Assembly (NCBI GenBank): GCA_049322715.1
Contig: JBMOQP010000010.1
Span: forward strand, 75,421-139,420
Source of the DNA: Thiofaba sp049322715
Lineage (GTDB): Bacteria; Pseudomonadota; Gammaproteobacteria; Halothiobacillales; Halothiobacillaceae
Direction of reading: 5' to 3'
DNA length: 64,000 bases
Position 1 is the first letter of the stretch, and each line of letters opens with the position of its first letter. The notes under the pieces were generated by a model. It saw nothing but the letters and a program-made list of their open reading frames with translations, was not told the origin of the DNA and did no database searches. This document shows positions 17,044-25,624 of the stretch, piece after piece. The translations under genes were made by a program, and so were the position numbers.

Positions 17044-17817
17044 ATGCTTGAACGCCTGAGGACCTGGCGGCGGCGGCGCATCCTTGAGCGCCACCCCATC
17101 GCCGAGGCCGACTGGCAGGCAGCGCTCAAGGCCGTGCCGATCCTGCAGCAGCTCCCGGAGCGGGATCTCGAGCGCCTGCGCCAACGGGCCACCCTGTTCC
17201 TCCACCACACGCCCTTCACCCCCATCGACGGCCTGGAGCTGACCCCGGCCATGCGGGTGCGTATCGCCGCCCTGGCCTGCCTGCCTGCCCTCAACCTCGA
17301 GGAGGATGCGCTGAACATGATCGTCCGCGTCATCGTCTACCCGGATGCCTTCGTGCCGGAGATCGAGGAGGTGGACGAGGCCGGCGTGGTCCACCGCCGC
17401 CGCGAGGTGCGCGGCGGCGAGGCCTGGGGTAGCGGGCCGCTGGTGCTGTCCTGGGGCGACGTCGAGGCCTCCGGCCACGGGGATGGCTACAACGTGGTCA
17501 TCCACGAGGTGGCGCACGTGCTGGACATGGGCAACGGCGCGCCGAACGGCTTCCCACCGCTGCCGCCGGGGATGAGCGCACGTGGCTGGAGCGTGGCCTT
17601 CGGCGCGGCGTTCGAGGACCTCAACCAACGCCTCGACCACGGCGGGGAGCCCCCCATCGATCCCTATGCCGCCGAGGCACCGGAGGAATTCTTCGCCGTC
17701 GCGAGCGAATACTTCTTCGAGCAGCCTGAGGTGCTGCGCGCCGCATTCCCGGCGGTGTTCGCACAACTCGAGGCCTACTACGCGGGCGGGATCAGCGCTG
17801 CTGCATCAACCCCCTGA
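17044..17817 (+). CDS. mtfA: MtfA-like zinc-dependent peptidase (M90 family)
   Basis: This 257-residue protein matches the MtfA/DgsA-antirepressor family. The gluzincin motif HEVAH is at residues 154-158, and a downstream 'APEEFFAVASEYFFEQP' carries the third zinc ligand. In Escherichia coli MtfA binds the repressor Mlc and has aminopeptidase activity. Mlc control cannot be assumed here. The ATG at 17044 comes directly after a repeat element, and the protein N-terminus (MLERLRTWRRRRIL) looks normal. Its 3' end overlaps by 26 bases the convergent gene on the other strand. Confidence 0.88.
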   Translation: MLERLRTWRRRRILERHPIAEADWQAALKAVPILQQLPERDLERLRQRATLFLHHTPFTPIDGLELTPAMRVRIAALACLPALNLEEDALNMIVRVIVYPDAFVPEIEEVDEAGVVHRRREVRGGEAWGSGPLVLSWGDVEASGHGDGYNVVIHEVAHVLDMGNGAPNGFPPLPPGMSARGWSVAFGAAFEDLNQRLDHGGEPPIDPYAAEAPEEFFAVASEYFFEQPEVLRAAFPAVFAQLEAYYAGGISAAASTP

Positions 17818-18532
17818 GCATCTGCTGCATCTGCGGGTCGTTCAGGTTGGGCAGGCCGTTCGGCAGTCCCGGAAGGGCCACCGTCCCGGGCCTCCGGGGC
17901 AGCACGAAGCGCTCTGCCGGCACGGCCCCCTCCTCGACGCGAAGCAGGCGCATCCCGCCGCCCCCGTTGGTCAGCGCGCTCAGCACGCCCCGCTCGCGTA
18001 GCTGGGGCACATCGCGCAGCTGGCGCCAGGTGCGAGTCACCTGCGCATCGCCGAGGATCCTTTCCATGCGGTCACCCAGGCGCTCCATCGCCCGCCTGAG
18101 CAGACGGGCCCTCGGATCGGACGACACCACCGCCTCGCCCGCGTGCCGGCCATCGGCCCAGCGGTAGACCTCGCCCTTCAGCCCGGCCACCGTCCGGCTG
18201 CGGCCGGTGGCCTCGACCTTCGGGTCCTGCACCACGACCTGGCGTGCCTGGGGAGGCATCAGGGCACCGGCGATCGCACCCATCATGCTCATGTCCATCA
18301 CCTCGCCCTGCGCGGTGATCAGGTACAGCCTGTCGCCCAGCAGGAGGGAGGAACCGGACTGGCCGGCCTCCCGACCCCGCATGTCGTAGCGAATGGTGTG
18401 TTCGTCCCGCATCTGGATGGTCAGCGTCCCGGCGTCCCGCTGGCGCTCGTCGATCAGCTGGTAGACACCGGTCAGGTCGGCGCGGGCAAGGGCGGGGAGA
18501 GTGAGCGCGAACAGTAAAAGAAGGCGGTGCAT
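17792..18532 (-). CDS. Secreted protein of unknown function
   Basis: I do not recognise this family. The 246-residue product begins with a clear signal peptide, MHRLLLLFALTLPALARA. The mature protein opens 'DLTGVYQLIDERQRDAGTLTIQMRDE', which looks like a beta-rich domain that might bind a lipid or metal. Its C-terminal tail is rich in proline, leucine and asparagine and ends 'MQQMLRGLMQQR'. No ribosome site is obvious at ATG 18532. The gene is divergent from pxpA, with 37 bases between starts, and convergent with the MtfA-like gene. A longer in-frame extension upstream would cover pxpA and is rejected. Confidence 0.7.
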   Translation of the reverse strand: MHRLLLLFALTLPALARADLTGVYQLIDERQRDAGTLTIQMRDEHTIRYDMRGREAGQSGSSLLLGDRLYLITAQGEVMDMSMMGAIAGALMPPQARQVVVQDPKVEATGRSRTVAGLKGEVYRWADGRHAGEAVVSSDPRARLLRRAMERLGDRMERILGDAQVTRTWRQLRDVPQLRERGVLSALTNGGGGMRLLRVEEGAVPAERFVLPRRPGTVALPGLPNGLPNLNDPQMQQMLRGLMQQR

Positions 18533-18569
18533 GGAGGTATCCCGTGGTATGTATTGGAGGCTTTCGTCC

Positions 18570-19439
18570 ATGATGCCCGAGTCGATGTCAGACCACGCAA
18601 CATCCCGCCCGTTCCCGCACGGCCGCCTCAAGCTCAACTGCGACCTCGGCGAGGGCTTCGGTCCGTGGACCATGGGCGAGGATGAGGCGGTGATGCCGCT
18701 GATCGACCAAGCCAACATCGCCTGCGGCTTCCACGCATCCGATCCGCTGACCATGCGCCGCACGGTGCGCCTCGCCCTCAAGCACGGCGTCGGCATCGGC
18801 GCCCACCCCGGCTACCCCGACCTGCTCGGCTTCGGCCGCCGCTCCATGCCTGTCGAGCACGACGAACTGGTCGCCCTGCTGCGCTACCAGGTCGGCGCGC
18901 TGGACGCGATCGCCCGCGCCGAAGGCGGGCGGGTGGACTACGTCAAGCCGCACGGCGCGCTGTACAACGACATGATGCGCACTCCCCACGTCCTGCGCGC
19001 GATGCTGGAGGCGGTGGCGGGGATGGACGGGGGGCTCGCGCTGATGGTGCTGTGCCACGCCGACAACACCCACGCCCAGGGGCTTGCCGGGGAATACGGC
19101 GTGCCGCTGCTGTTCGAGGCCTTCGCCGACCGGGCCTACGAGCCGGACGGCAGCCTGCGCCCGCGCGGCCAGCCAGGGGCGGTGCACGCGGAGGTCGCGG
19201 CGATCATCGAACAGGCCCTGCGCCTTGCGCACGGGGAGCCGCTGCCGCTAACAGCGCCGTCAGGAACGACGCTGGCTCGCCACAAGGCGAGCCCCGCAGG
19301 GCGGAATCCAGGGATGGATTCCGCCGAGGACGGCACGTCGCTTGTCCTGCAGGCCGACTCGCTGTGCGTGCATGGCGACACCCCGCAGGCGCTGGCCGCC
19401 CTGCGCGCCATCCGCGAGGCGCTGGGGCCCCGCGCATGA
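18570..19439 (+). CDS. pxpA: 5-oxoprolinase subunit A (LamB/YcsF family)
   Basis: PxpA works with PxpB and PxpC in ATP-dependent opening of 5-oxoproline to glutamate, a housekeeping repair of cyclised glutamine. The protein shows 'KLNCDLGEGFGPW', 'NIACGFHASDP', 'GVGIGAHPGYPDL' and 'YVKPHGALYNDM'. ATG 18570 follows TTGGAGG by nine bases. At 289 residues it is about 40 longer than typical PxpA. Residues 227-252 (TAPSGTTLARH, then AGRNPGMDSAEDG) are encoded by a type A repeat. The family motif 'LCVHGDTP' resumes after it, so the frame is intact. Its stop overlaps the pxpB start (ATGA). Confidence 0.93.
   Translation: MMPESMSDHATSRPFPHGRLKLNCDLGEGFGPWTMGEDEAVMPLIDQANIACGFHASDPLTMRRTVRLALKHGVGIGAHPGYPDLLGFGRRSMPVEHDELVALLRYQVGALDAIARAEGGRVDYVKPHGALYNDMMRTPHVLRAMLEAVAGMDGGLALMVLCHADNTHAQGLAGEYGVPLLFEAFADRAYEPDGSLRPRGQPGAVHAEVAAIIEQALRLAHGEPLPLTAPSGTTLARHKASPAGRNPGMDSAEDGTSLVLQADSLCVHGDTPQALAALRAIREALGPRA
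19250..19325 (+). repeat. Palindromic element type A, copy 3 (inside pxpA)
   Basis: The hairpins are an imperfect AGCGCCGT/ACGACGCT, then GGCTCGC-CACAAG-GCGAGCC, then GGCGGAATCCA-GGGA-TGGATTCCGCC (19300-19325). Compared with copies 1 and 2 the stem bases have changed in pairs (GTCGC/GCGAC to CTCGC/GCGAG, and CTGAAT/ATTCAG to CGGAAT/ATTCCG). This supports selection on pairing or frequent stem correction. It is read in a different frame from the copies in the glycoamylase and cheW genes. Confidence 0.88.
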
Positions 19440-20155
19440 CGGCCCGGCGACTTCAGATCGAGGTTGCCGGGATCGACGCCTTCCTCGTCCGCCTGGGCGA
19501 GGCCATCGATCCCGCGCTGATCCCCTGGGTGCAGGCTGCCGCCCTGCGCCTGCGCGAGCGCCTGGGCGGCCGGCTGGTCGAGGTCGTGCCGAGCTACACC
19601 ACGATCCTCGTGCAGTACGACCTGCTGCGCGAGGATGCCGAATCGATGCGGCGCGACCTCCTCGCCGCGCTGGAAGGGCTGCACCCCGTCGCCGCGGGCG
19701 AGGGCCGGCTGCACGAGATACCCGTCTACTACGCGGAGGAGGTCGGCCCCGACCTCCCCCGGATCGCCGCCCGCGCCGGACTGACGATCGAGGCGCTCAT
19801 CGCCCTGCACAGCGGCCGGGACTACCCGGTGTTCGCAGTCGGCTTCGCGCCCTGCTTCGCCTACCTCGGGCTGGTGGACGAACGCCTGTCCACCCCGCGC
19901 CTGGCCAGCCCCCGCCCGCGCGTGCCCTCCGGCACCCTCGGCATCGCCGAGCGCCAGACTGCAGTCTACCCGCTCGACTCCCCCGGCGGCTGGAACCTCA
20001 TCGGCCGCACCCCGCTGCGCCTGTTCGATCCCGCGCACGACCCGGCCTGCGGCCTCGCTGTGGGCGATGCGGTGCGCCTCAAACCCATCGACCGCGCCAC
20101 CTACCTCGCCATGGGGGGACGACTGGACGACCTGCCGTGGGGCAAGCCGGAATGA
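19436..20155 (+). CDS. pxpB: 5-oxoprolinase subunit B (KipI family)
   Basis: PxpB forms the PxpBC ATP-dependent part of 5-oxoprolinase. The 239-residue protein has the KipI-type pattern 'EVVPSYTTILVQYD', 'HEIPVYYAEEVGPDLP', 'VGFAPCFAYLGLVDERL' and 'TPRLASPRPRVPSGTLGIA'. The end pattern 'YPLDSPGGWNLIGRTPLRLFD' is also present. It overlaps pxpA by four bases at its start and pxpC by four bases at its stop, so the three subunits are translated as a coupled unit. No repeat element is present in this gene. Confidence 0.94.
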   Translation: MTARRLQIEVAGIDAFLVRLGEAIDPALIPWVQAAALRLRERLGGRLVEVVPSYTTILVQYDLLREDAESMRRDLLAALEGLHPVAAGEGRLHEIPVYYAEEVGPDLPRIAARAGLTIEALIALHSGRDYPVFAVGFAPCFAYLGLVDERLSTPRLASPRPRVPSGTLGIAERQTAVYPLDSPGGWNLIGRTPLRLFDPAHDPACGLAVGDAVRLKPIDRATYLAMGGRLDDLPWGKPE

Positions 20156-21246
20156 GCCTGCTTGTCCTCAAACCCGGCATCTTCGCCCTGCCGCAGGACG
20201 GCGGGCGTCGGGGCCTGATGCACGCAGGCCTCACCCAGGGCGGGCCGCTGGACCTGCATGCCTGGGCCTGGGCCAACCGCCTGCTGGACAACCCCTGGGG
20301 CGCGGGCACGATCGAGATCGCCTACGGTGGGCTGGAGCTCGAAGCCGAGGCCGACCTGTGGCTCAGCCTCACCGGCGCCGACCTCGACTCCCGCATCGAC
20401 GACGAGCCCCTCGCCCCCTGGCAGAGCTTCCTCCTGCGCCGCGGCCAACGCCTGCGCTTCGGACACCCGCGCACCGGCATCACCGATCCGTCTGGAACGG
20501 ATCGGGATTCGCCGACGGGTGAATCCGAAGGGGGCCGCCCAAGGATGGGCGGCATCCGCGCCTATCTGGGTGTGGCCGGCGGCCTCGCCCTCGACGGCCC
20601 AACCGTGCCGCGCGAGGGACTTGGCGGCCTCCACGGCGACGGACGTCCGCTCGCCAGCGGCGACCGCCTGCCCTGCACGCCAGGCCTTGCCGGCCGACCG
20701 CGCGTGGTGCCCGGGCACTTCCACCCCGATTACTCCGCGCCGCTGACCCTGCGCCTGATCCCGGGCTCCCAGTTCGGGGCCTTTTCCGCCGAGGCGCGCG
20801 AGCGCCTGTTCGGACAGTCCTGGCGCCTCTCGCCCCGCTCCGACCGCATGGGTGCGCGGCTCGAAGGCAAGCCGATCGAGGCGCCGGCAGGCCTCGTCTC
20901 GGAGGGCATCGCCCTCGGCGCGGTGCAGGTCCCGCCCGACGGCCAGCCCATCGTCTTGCTCAACGACCGCCAGACCCTCGGCGGCTACCCCAGGCTCGGC
21001 GCCATCCACCCGCTCGACCTCGCCGCCCTGGCACAGCGCCTGCCGGGTACCGCACTCCGCCTGCGGCCCTGCGCGCTGCACGAAGCCCAAGAGGAGATGC
21101 GGAACTTCCTAAGGTATTTCCAGACTCATGCAGCACGCGGATGCCGCCCATCCTTGGGCGGCCCCCTTCGGGGGGCGGCTGTCGAGAACGGCCGTCGGGA
21201 GCGCCTGTCGGCGAATCCCGATCCGTTCCCGACAAATCGGTCCTGA
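20152..21246 (+). CDS. pxpC: 5-oxoprolinase subunit C (KipA family)
   Basis: PxpC is the biotin-carboxylase-like partner of PxpB. Family hallmarks are 'GIFALPQDGGRRGLMHAGLTQ', 'GGPLDLHAWAWANRLL', 'SDRMGARLEG' and 'VSEGIALGAVQVPPDGQPIVLLNDRQT' in outline. The protein has 364 residues, about 50 more than usual. Two type B repeats explain this. One encodes residues 111-136 (TDPSGTDRDSPTG, then GGRPRMGGIR), placed before 'AYLGVAGGL'. The second encodes the tail from residue 329, after the last family residues 'EEMRNFLRYF'. The stop TGA lies just beyond the second element. Confidence 0.92.
   Translation: MSLLVLKPGIFALPQDGGRRGLMHAGLTQGGPLDLHAWAWANRLLDNPWGAGTIEIAYGGLELEAEADLWLSLTGADLDSRIDDEPLAPWQSFLLRRGQRLRFGHPRTGITDPSGTDRDSPTGESEGGRPRMGGIRAYLGVAGGLALDGPTVPREGLGGLHGDGRPLASGDRLPCTPGLAGRPRVVPGHFHPDYSAPLTLRLIPGSQFGAFSAEARERLFGQSWRLSPRSDRMGARLEGKPIEAPAGLVSEGIALGAVQVPPDGQPIVLLNDRQTLGGYPRLGAIHPLDLAALAQRLPGTALRLRPCALHEAQEEMRNFLRYFQTHAARGCRPSLGGPLRGAAVENGRRERLSANPDPFPTNRS
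20482..20559 (+). repeat. Palindromic element type B (short form), copy 4 (inside pxpC)
   Basis: The hairpins are CCGATCCGT/ACGGATCGG with a TCTGGA-like loop, GATTC/GAATC around GCCGACGGGT, and GCCGCCC-AAGGAT-GGGCGGC. The 78-bp unit is a multiple of three and leaves the frame open. This is the cleanest short type B copy and serves as the reference for the others. Confidence 0.9.
21136..21242 (-). repeat. Palindromic element type B (long form), copy 5 (3' end of pxpC)
   Basis: On the minus strand the unit begins GACCGATTTGTCGGGAACGG and ends GGGCGGCATCCGC. It encodes the last 36 codons of pxpC on the plus strand. Its first hairpin looks recombined: one arm has ATTTGT and the other ATCCGT, so the copy may be a chimera of two units. 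Confidence 0.85.
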
Positions 21247-21326
21247 CACATGACTGCCACATCCCCATCCCATCATCCGGGTGGAGGCAGTGCTGCATTC
21301 AAGCCTGTACAATCCGTGTTTTGAAC

Positions 21327-21355
21327 CGTGCCCACCGGGCACGCTTTTCCTTTTT
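21327..21355 (+). terminator. Terminator-like hairpin before the decarboxylase
   Basis: A perfect 7-bp stem CGTGCCC/GGGCACG with loop ACC is followed by CTTTTCCTTTTTC. It lies 22 bases before the decarboxylase start and just downstream of a TACAAT -10-like box (21308-21313). It could end the pxpABC message or act as a leader attenuator. Confidence 0.6.
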
Positions 21356-21376
21356 CGCCGTCGGCAAGGGTCGCCC

Positions 21377-23629
21377 ATGAGATTCCGCTTCCCCATCGTC
21401 ATCATCGACGAAGACTTCCGCTCCGAGAACGCGAGCGGTTTCGGCATTCGCGCCCTGGCCAAGGCCATCGAGGAGGAAGGCGTCGAGGTCATGGGCGTCA
21501 CCAGCTACGGCGACCTGTCGACCTTCGCCCAGCAGCAGAGCCGCGCCTCGGCCTTCATCCTCTCGATCGACGACGAGGAGTTCAACTCCGGCAACCCGGA
21601 GGAAGAGCTGCATGTGGTGCGCCAGCTGCGCTCCTTCGTCGAGGAGATCCGTTTCCGCAATGCGGACATCCCGATTTTCCTCTACGGGGAGACGCGCACC
21701 TCCAGCCACATTCCGAACGACGTGCTCAAGGAACTGCACGGCTTCATCCACATGTTCGAGGACACACCGGAATTCGTCGCGCGCCACATCATCCGCGAGT
21801 CGAAGGCCTACCTCGACACCCTGGCCCCGCCCTTCTTCCGCGCCCTGACCGGCTATGCGGCCGATGGCTCCTACTCCTGGCACTGCCCCGGCCACTCCGG
21901 CGGCGTGGCCTTCCTGAAGAGCCCGGTGGGCCAGATGTTCCACCAGTTCTTCGGCGAGAACCTGCTGCGCGCCGACGTGTGCAACGCGGTCGAGGAACTC
22001 GGCCAGCTGCTCGACCACACCGGCCCGGTGGCCGCCTCCGAGCGCAACGCCGCACGCATCTTCCACGCCGACCACCTGTACTTCGTCACCAACGGCACCA
22101 GCACCTCCAACAAGATGGTCTGGCACAGCGTGGTCTCGCCGGGCGACATCGTGGTGGTTGACCGCAACTGCCACAAGTCGATCCTGCACGCGATCATCAT
22201 GACCGGCGCGATACCGGTGTTCCTCACCCCGACACGCAACCATTTCGGCATCATCGGTCCGATCCCGCTGGAGGAGTTCAAGCCGGAGAACATCCAGAAG
22301 AAGATCGAGGCGCACCCGTTCGCGCGCCATGTAGAGAACAAGAAGCCGCGCATCCTGACCATCACCCAGTCCACCTACGACGGCGTGGTGTACAACGTCG
22401 AAGCCATCAAGGAGTTGCTGGACGGCCATATCGACACCCTGCACTTCGACGAGGCCTGGCTGCCGCACGCCGCCTTCCACGAGTTCTACGGCGACTACCA
22501 CGCCATCGGCGAGGGGCGACCGCGCTGCCGCGAGTCGCTGGTGTACTCCACCCAGTCCACCCACAAGCTGCTGGCCGGCCTGTCGCAGGCCTCGCAGATC
22601 CTGGTGCAGGACTGCGAGCAGCAGAAGTTCGACCGCGATGTGTTCAACGAATCCTACCTGATGCACTCATCCACTTCTCCGCAGTACGCGATCATCGCCT
22701 CCTGCGACGTGGCGGCGGCGATGATGGAACCGCCGGGCGGCACCGCGCTGGTCGATGAGTCCCTGACCGAGGCGCTGAATTTCCGCCGCGCCATGCGCAA
22801 GGTGGACGAGGAGTGGGGCAGCGACTGGTGGTTCAAGGTCTGGGGCCCGGATCACCTCCCAGAGGAGGGACTCGGCCGGCGCGAGGACTGGATGATCAAG
22901 CAGGGCGACCGCTGGCACGGCTTCGGCCCCCTTGCGGAAGGCTTCAACATGCTCGATCCGATCAAGGCCACCGTAATCACCCCGGGGCTCGACGTGGACG
23001 GTGACTTCGCCGACTGGGGCATCCCGGCCGGCATCGTCACCAAGTACCTGGCCGAGCACGGCGTGGTGGTGGAGAAGACCGGCCTGTACAGCTTCTTCAT
23101 CATGTTCACCATCGGCATCACCAAGGGCCGCTGGAACACCCTGGTCACCGCCCTGCAGCAGTTCAAGGACGACTACGACAAGAACCAGCCGCTGTGGCGC
23201 ATCCTGCCCGAGTTTGTCGCCAAGCACCCGGTGTACGAGCGCATGGGCCTCAAGGATCTGTGCCGCAAGCTGCACGACATGTACAAGCAATACGATGTCG
23301 CGCGCCTGACCACCGAAATGTACCTGTCCGACATGGTGCCCGCCATGCGTCCGGCCGACGCCTGGGCCAAGATGGCACATCGAGAGATCGAGCGTGTACC
23401 GATCGACCAGCTGGAAGGCCGCATCACCGCGAGCCTGGTCACCCCCTACCCGCCTGGCATCCCGCTGCTGATTCCGGGCGAGCGCTTCAACAAGACGATC
23501 GTCGATTACCTGAAGTTCGCGCGCGAGTTCAACCGCCAGCTTCCGGGTTTCGAGACCGACATCCACGGCCTCGTGGCGGAAGAGGTGGACGGACAGATCG
23601 TCTACCACATCGACTGCGTGAAGGATTGA
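21377..23629 (+). CDS. Ornithine/lysine/arginine decarboxylase
   Basis: This is a large PLP decarboxylase of the prokaryotic fold-III group that makes polyamines or counters acid stress. The 750-residue length is typical. An N-terminal receiver-like wing domain (from MRFRFPIVIIDEDF) precedes the PLP core. The core has 'SWHCPGHSGGVAFLKSPVG', 'FVTNGTSTSNKMVWH', 'DTLHFDEAWLPHAAFHEFY' and the PLP-lysine motif 'STQSTHKLLAGLSQAS'. Which of arginine, lysine or ornithine is used cannot be fixed from sequence. ATG 21377 follows AAGGG. The gene is monocistronic between two terminators and convergent with the atp operon. Confidence 0.92.
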   Translation: MRFRFPIVIIDEDFRSENASGFGIRALAKAIEEEGVEVMGVTSYGDLSTFAQQQSRASAFILSIDDEEFNSGNPEEELHVVRQLRSFVEEIRFRNADIPIFLYGETRTSSHIPNDVLKELHGFIHMFEDTPEFVARHIIRESKAYLDTLAPPFFRALTGYAADGSYSWHCPGHSGGVAFLKSPVGQMFHQFFGENLLRADVCNAVEELGQLLDHTGPVAASERNAARIFHADHLYFVTNGTSTSNKMVWHSVVSPGDIVVVDRNCHKSILHAIIMTGAIPVFLTPTRNHFGIIGPIPLEEFKPENIQKKIEAHPFARHVENKKPRILTITQSTYDGVVYNVEAIKELLDGHIDTLHFDEAWLPHAAFHEFYGDYHAIGEGRPRCRESLVYSTQSTHKLLAGLSQASQILVQDCEQQKFDRDVFNESYLMHSSTSPQYAIIASCDVAAAMMEPPGGTALVDESLTEALNFRRAMRKVDEEWGSDWWFKVWGPDHLPEEGLGRREDWMIKQGDRWHGFGPLAEGFNMLDPIKATVITPGLDVDGDFADWGIPAGIVTKYLAEHGVVVEKTGLYSFFIMFTIGITKGRWNTLVTALQQFKDDYDKNQPLWRILPEFVAKHPVYERMGLKDLCRKLHDMYKQYDVARLTTEMYLSDMVPAMRPADAWAKMAHREIERVPIDQLEGRITASLVTPYPPGIPLLIPGERFNKTIVDYLKFAREFNRQLPGFETDIHGLVAEEVDGQIVYHIDCVKD

Positions 23630-23693
23630 GAAAGGGGGCGCGAGCCCCCCCCTTCTCTTTAAGCTGCCGGCTGGCCCCCGGAACACGGGCAAT

Positions 23694-23720
23694 AAAAAAG
23701 GAGGCCTTGGCCTCCTTTTT
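23694..23720. terminator. Bidirectional terminator between decarboxylase and atpC
   Basis: A stem GGAGGCC/GGCCTCC with loop TT is flanked by A6 on the left and T5 on the right, so it can end transcripts from both sides. A second GC-rich hairpin, GGGGGC-GCGA-GCCCCC followed by TTCTCTTT, lies at about 23634-23660 just after the decarboxylase stop. Confidence 0.85.
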
Positions 23721-23740
23721 CAATGGTCACCCGTCACGGG

Positions 23741-24187
23741 TCACTGCGAGGTGTTGCTCCGCACGCCACGGATCTCGCGGATCCAGCGCAGACGCTCGGC
23801 GCCCTCGATCAGCTCGTTCTGCAGGCGGAAGTAGTCCACCTCGGCGCCCTCGGCGATGGCACCCTTGCTCTCGAGGGCCTTGAGGCGGGACTCCTCGGCG
23901 GCGAGCTCGACGGCACGGGCATCCTCTTCACGCAGGGCGCTATCCGCGAGGATGGTGATCTTGAGGGGTTGCACCTCGATCACACCACCGGAGACGTAGT
24001 AGTGGCTGGTATTGCCCTTCTCGTCGGTCACGCGGACTTCACCCGGCTTGAGGGTTGCCAGGAGCTGCGTGTGGCGCGGGGTGATGCCGAGCTCGCCCAT
24101 TGTGGTGGGGGCGACCACGAAGGTCGCCTGGCCACTCAGGATGGGCTTGTCGGCGCTCACGATGTCCACATGGATGGTCATGGCCAT
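23741..24187 (-). CDS. atpC: F1Fo ATP synthase epsilon subunit
   Basis: AtpC is part of the central stalk and regulates rotation. The protein (148 residues from ATG 24187) has 'IHVDIVSADKPILSGQATFVV' in outline, 'GELGITPRHTQLLATLKPGEV' and 'YYVSGGVIEVQPLKITILAD'. A C-terminal helical hairpin follows. AGGAGG lies five bases before ATG 24187, and a second in-frame ATG lies at 24181. It is the last gene of the atp operon, 13 bases after atpD, and is followed by the bidirectional terminator. Confidence 0.96.
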   Translation of the reverse strand: MAMTIHVDIVSADKPILSGQATFVVAPTTMGELGITPRHTQLLATLKPGEVRVTDEKGNTSHYYVSGGVIEVQPLKITILADSALREEDARAVELAAEESRLKALESKGAIAEGAEVDYFRLQNELIEGAERLRWIREIRGVRSNTSQ

Positions 24188-24200
24188 GACAGCCTCCTAA

Positions 24201-25586
24201 TTACTTGGCGGCGATCTTGGCGGCCTTCTCAACCGCTTCGTCGATGCCACCGACCATGTAGAACGCCTGCTCGGGCAGGTGGTCGTACTCGCCTTCCAGC
24301 AGGCCCTTGAAGCCGCGCAGGGTTTCCTTCAGGGAAACGAAGCGGCCCGGGGCGCCAGTGAACACCTCGGCCACGAAGAACGGCTGCGACATGAAGCGCT
24401 GGATCTTGCGCGCACGGGCCACGACCAGCTTGTCCTCTTCGGACAGCTCGTCCATGCCCAGGATCGCGATGATGTCCTTGAGCTCCTTGTAGCGCTGCAG
24501 GGTCTTCTGCACGCCACGGGCGATGCCGTAGTGCTCGTCGCCCACGACCTGGGGGTCGAGCTGGCGGCTGGTGGAGTCCAGCGGATCGATCGCCGGGTAG
24601 ATACCCAGGGCGGCAATGTCACGGGACAGAACCACGGTCGCGTCCAGGTGCGAGAAGGTGGTCGCGGGGGACGGGTCGGTCAGGTCGTCCGCCGGAACGT
24701 ACACGGCCTGCACGGAGGTGATGGAGCCGGTCTTGGTGGAGGTGATGCGCTCCTGCAGGACGCCCATCTCTTCCGCCAGGGTCGGCTGGTAACCCACCGC
24801 GGACGGCATGCGGCCGAGCAGTGCGGATACTTCGGTACCGGCCAGGGTGTAACGGTAGATGTTGTCAATGAACATCAGCACGTCACGGCCTTCGTCACGG
24901 AAGTACTCGGCCATGGTCAGACCGGTCAGCGCGACGCGCAGACGGTTACCGGGCGGCTCGTTCATCTGGCCGTAGACCAGGGCGACCTTGTCCAGTACGC
25001 CGCCTTCGCTCATCTCGTGGTAGAAGTCGTTGCCCTCACGGGTACGCTCACCCACGCCGGCGAATACGGAGTAGCCGCTGTGCTCGACCGCGATGTTGCG
25101 GATGAGCTCCATCATGTTCACGGTCTTGCCCACGCCGGCGCCGCCGAACAGGCCGACCTTGCCGCCCTTGGCGAACGGAACCAGCAGGTCGATCACCTTG
25201 ATGCCGGTCTCGAGCAGGGCAGTGCTGGAGGACTGCTCGTCGAATGCCGGCGGCTTGCGGTGAATGACGTTGCGATCTTCGGTGGCGATCGGACCGGCGT
25301 GGTCGATCGGCTCGCCCAGCACGTCCATGATGCGACCCAGGGTGGCCTTGCCCACCGGCACGGAGATCGGTGCGCCGGTGTTGGTCACGGCCAGGCCGCG
25401 ACGCAGGCCTTCGGAAGCGCCGAGGGCGATGGTACGCACCACGCCGTCGCCGATCTGCTGCTGAACTTCGAGGGTCAGACCGGTGCTGTCGACCTTCAGT
25501 GCATCGTAAACCTTCGGCACGGAATCACGCGGAAATTCCACGTCGATTACCGCACCGATGATTTCGCGAATCTTGCCAGAACTCAT
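24201..25586 (-). CDS. atpD: F1Fo ATP synthase beta subunit
   Basis: AtpD holds the catalytic nucleotide sites of F1. The 461-residue protein has Walker A 'GGAGVGKTVNMMELI', the catalytic Glu in 'GVGERTREGNDFYHEM', Walker B 'DVLMFIDNIYRYT' and the DELSEED loop as 'DELSEEDKLVVARARKIQRF'. Length is normal for the family. It is placed between atpG and atpC in the standard order. The FIDNIYRYT version has Tyr where most have Phe. Confidence 0.98.
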   Translation of the reverse strand: MSSGKIREIIGAVIDVEFPRDSVPKVYDALKVDSTGLTLEVQQQIGDGVVRTIALGASEGLRRGLAVTNTGAPISVPVGKATLGRIMDVLGEPIDHAGPIATEDRNVIHRKPPAFDEQSSSTALLETGIKVIDLLVPFAKGGKVGLFGGAGVGKTVNMMELIRNIAVEHSGYSVFAGVGERTREGNDFYHEMSEGGVLDKVALVYGQMNEPPGNRLRVALTGLTMAEYFRDEGRDVLMFIDNIYRYTLAGTEVSALLGRMPSAVGYQPTLAEEMGVLQERITSTKTGSITSVQAVYVPADDLTDPSPATTFSHLDATVVLSRDIAALGIYPAIDPLDSTSRQLDPQVVGDEHYGIARGVQKTLQRYKELKDIIAILGMDELSEEDKLVVARARKIQRFMSQPFFVAEVFTGAPGRFVSLKETLRGFKGLLEGEYDHLPEQAFYMVGGIDEAVEKAAKIAAK

Positions 25587-25624
25587 GTTCGGTTCCTCAT
25601 CATCAATACGTAAGAATTCAAGCC

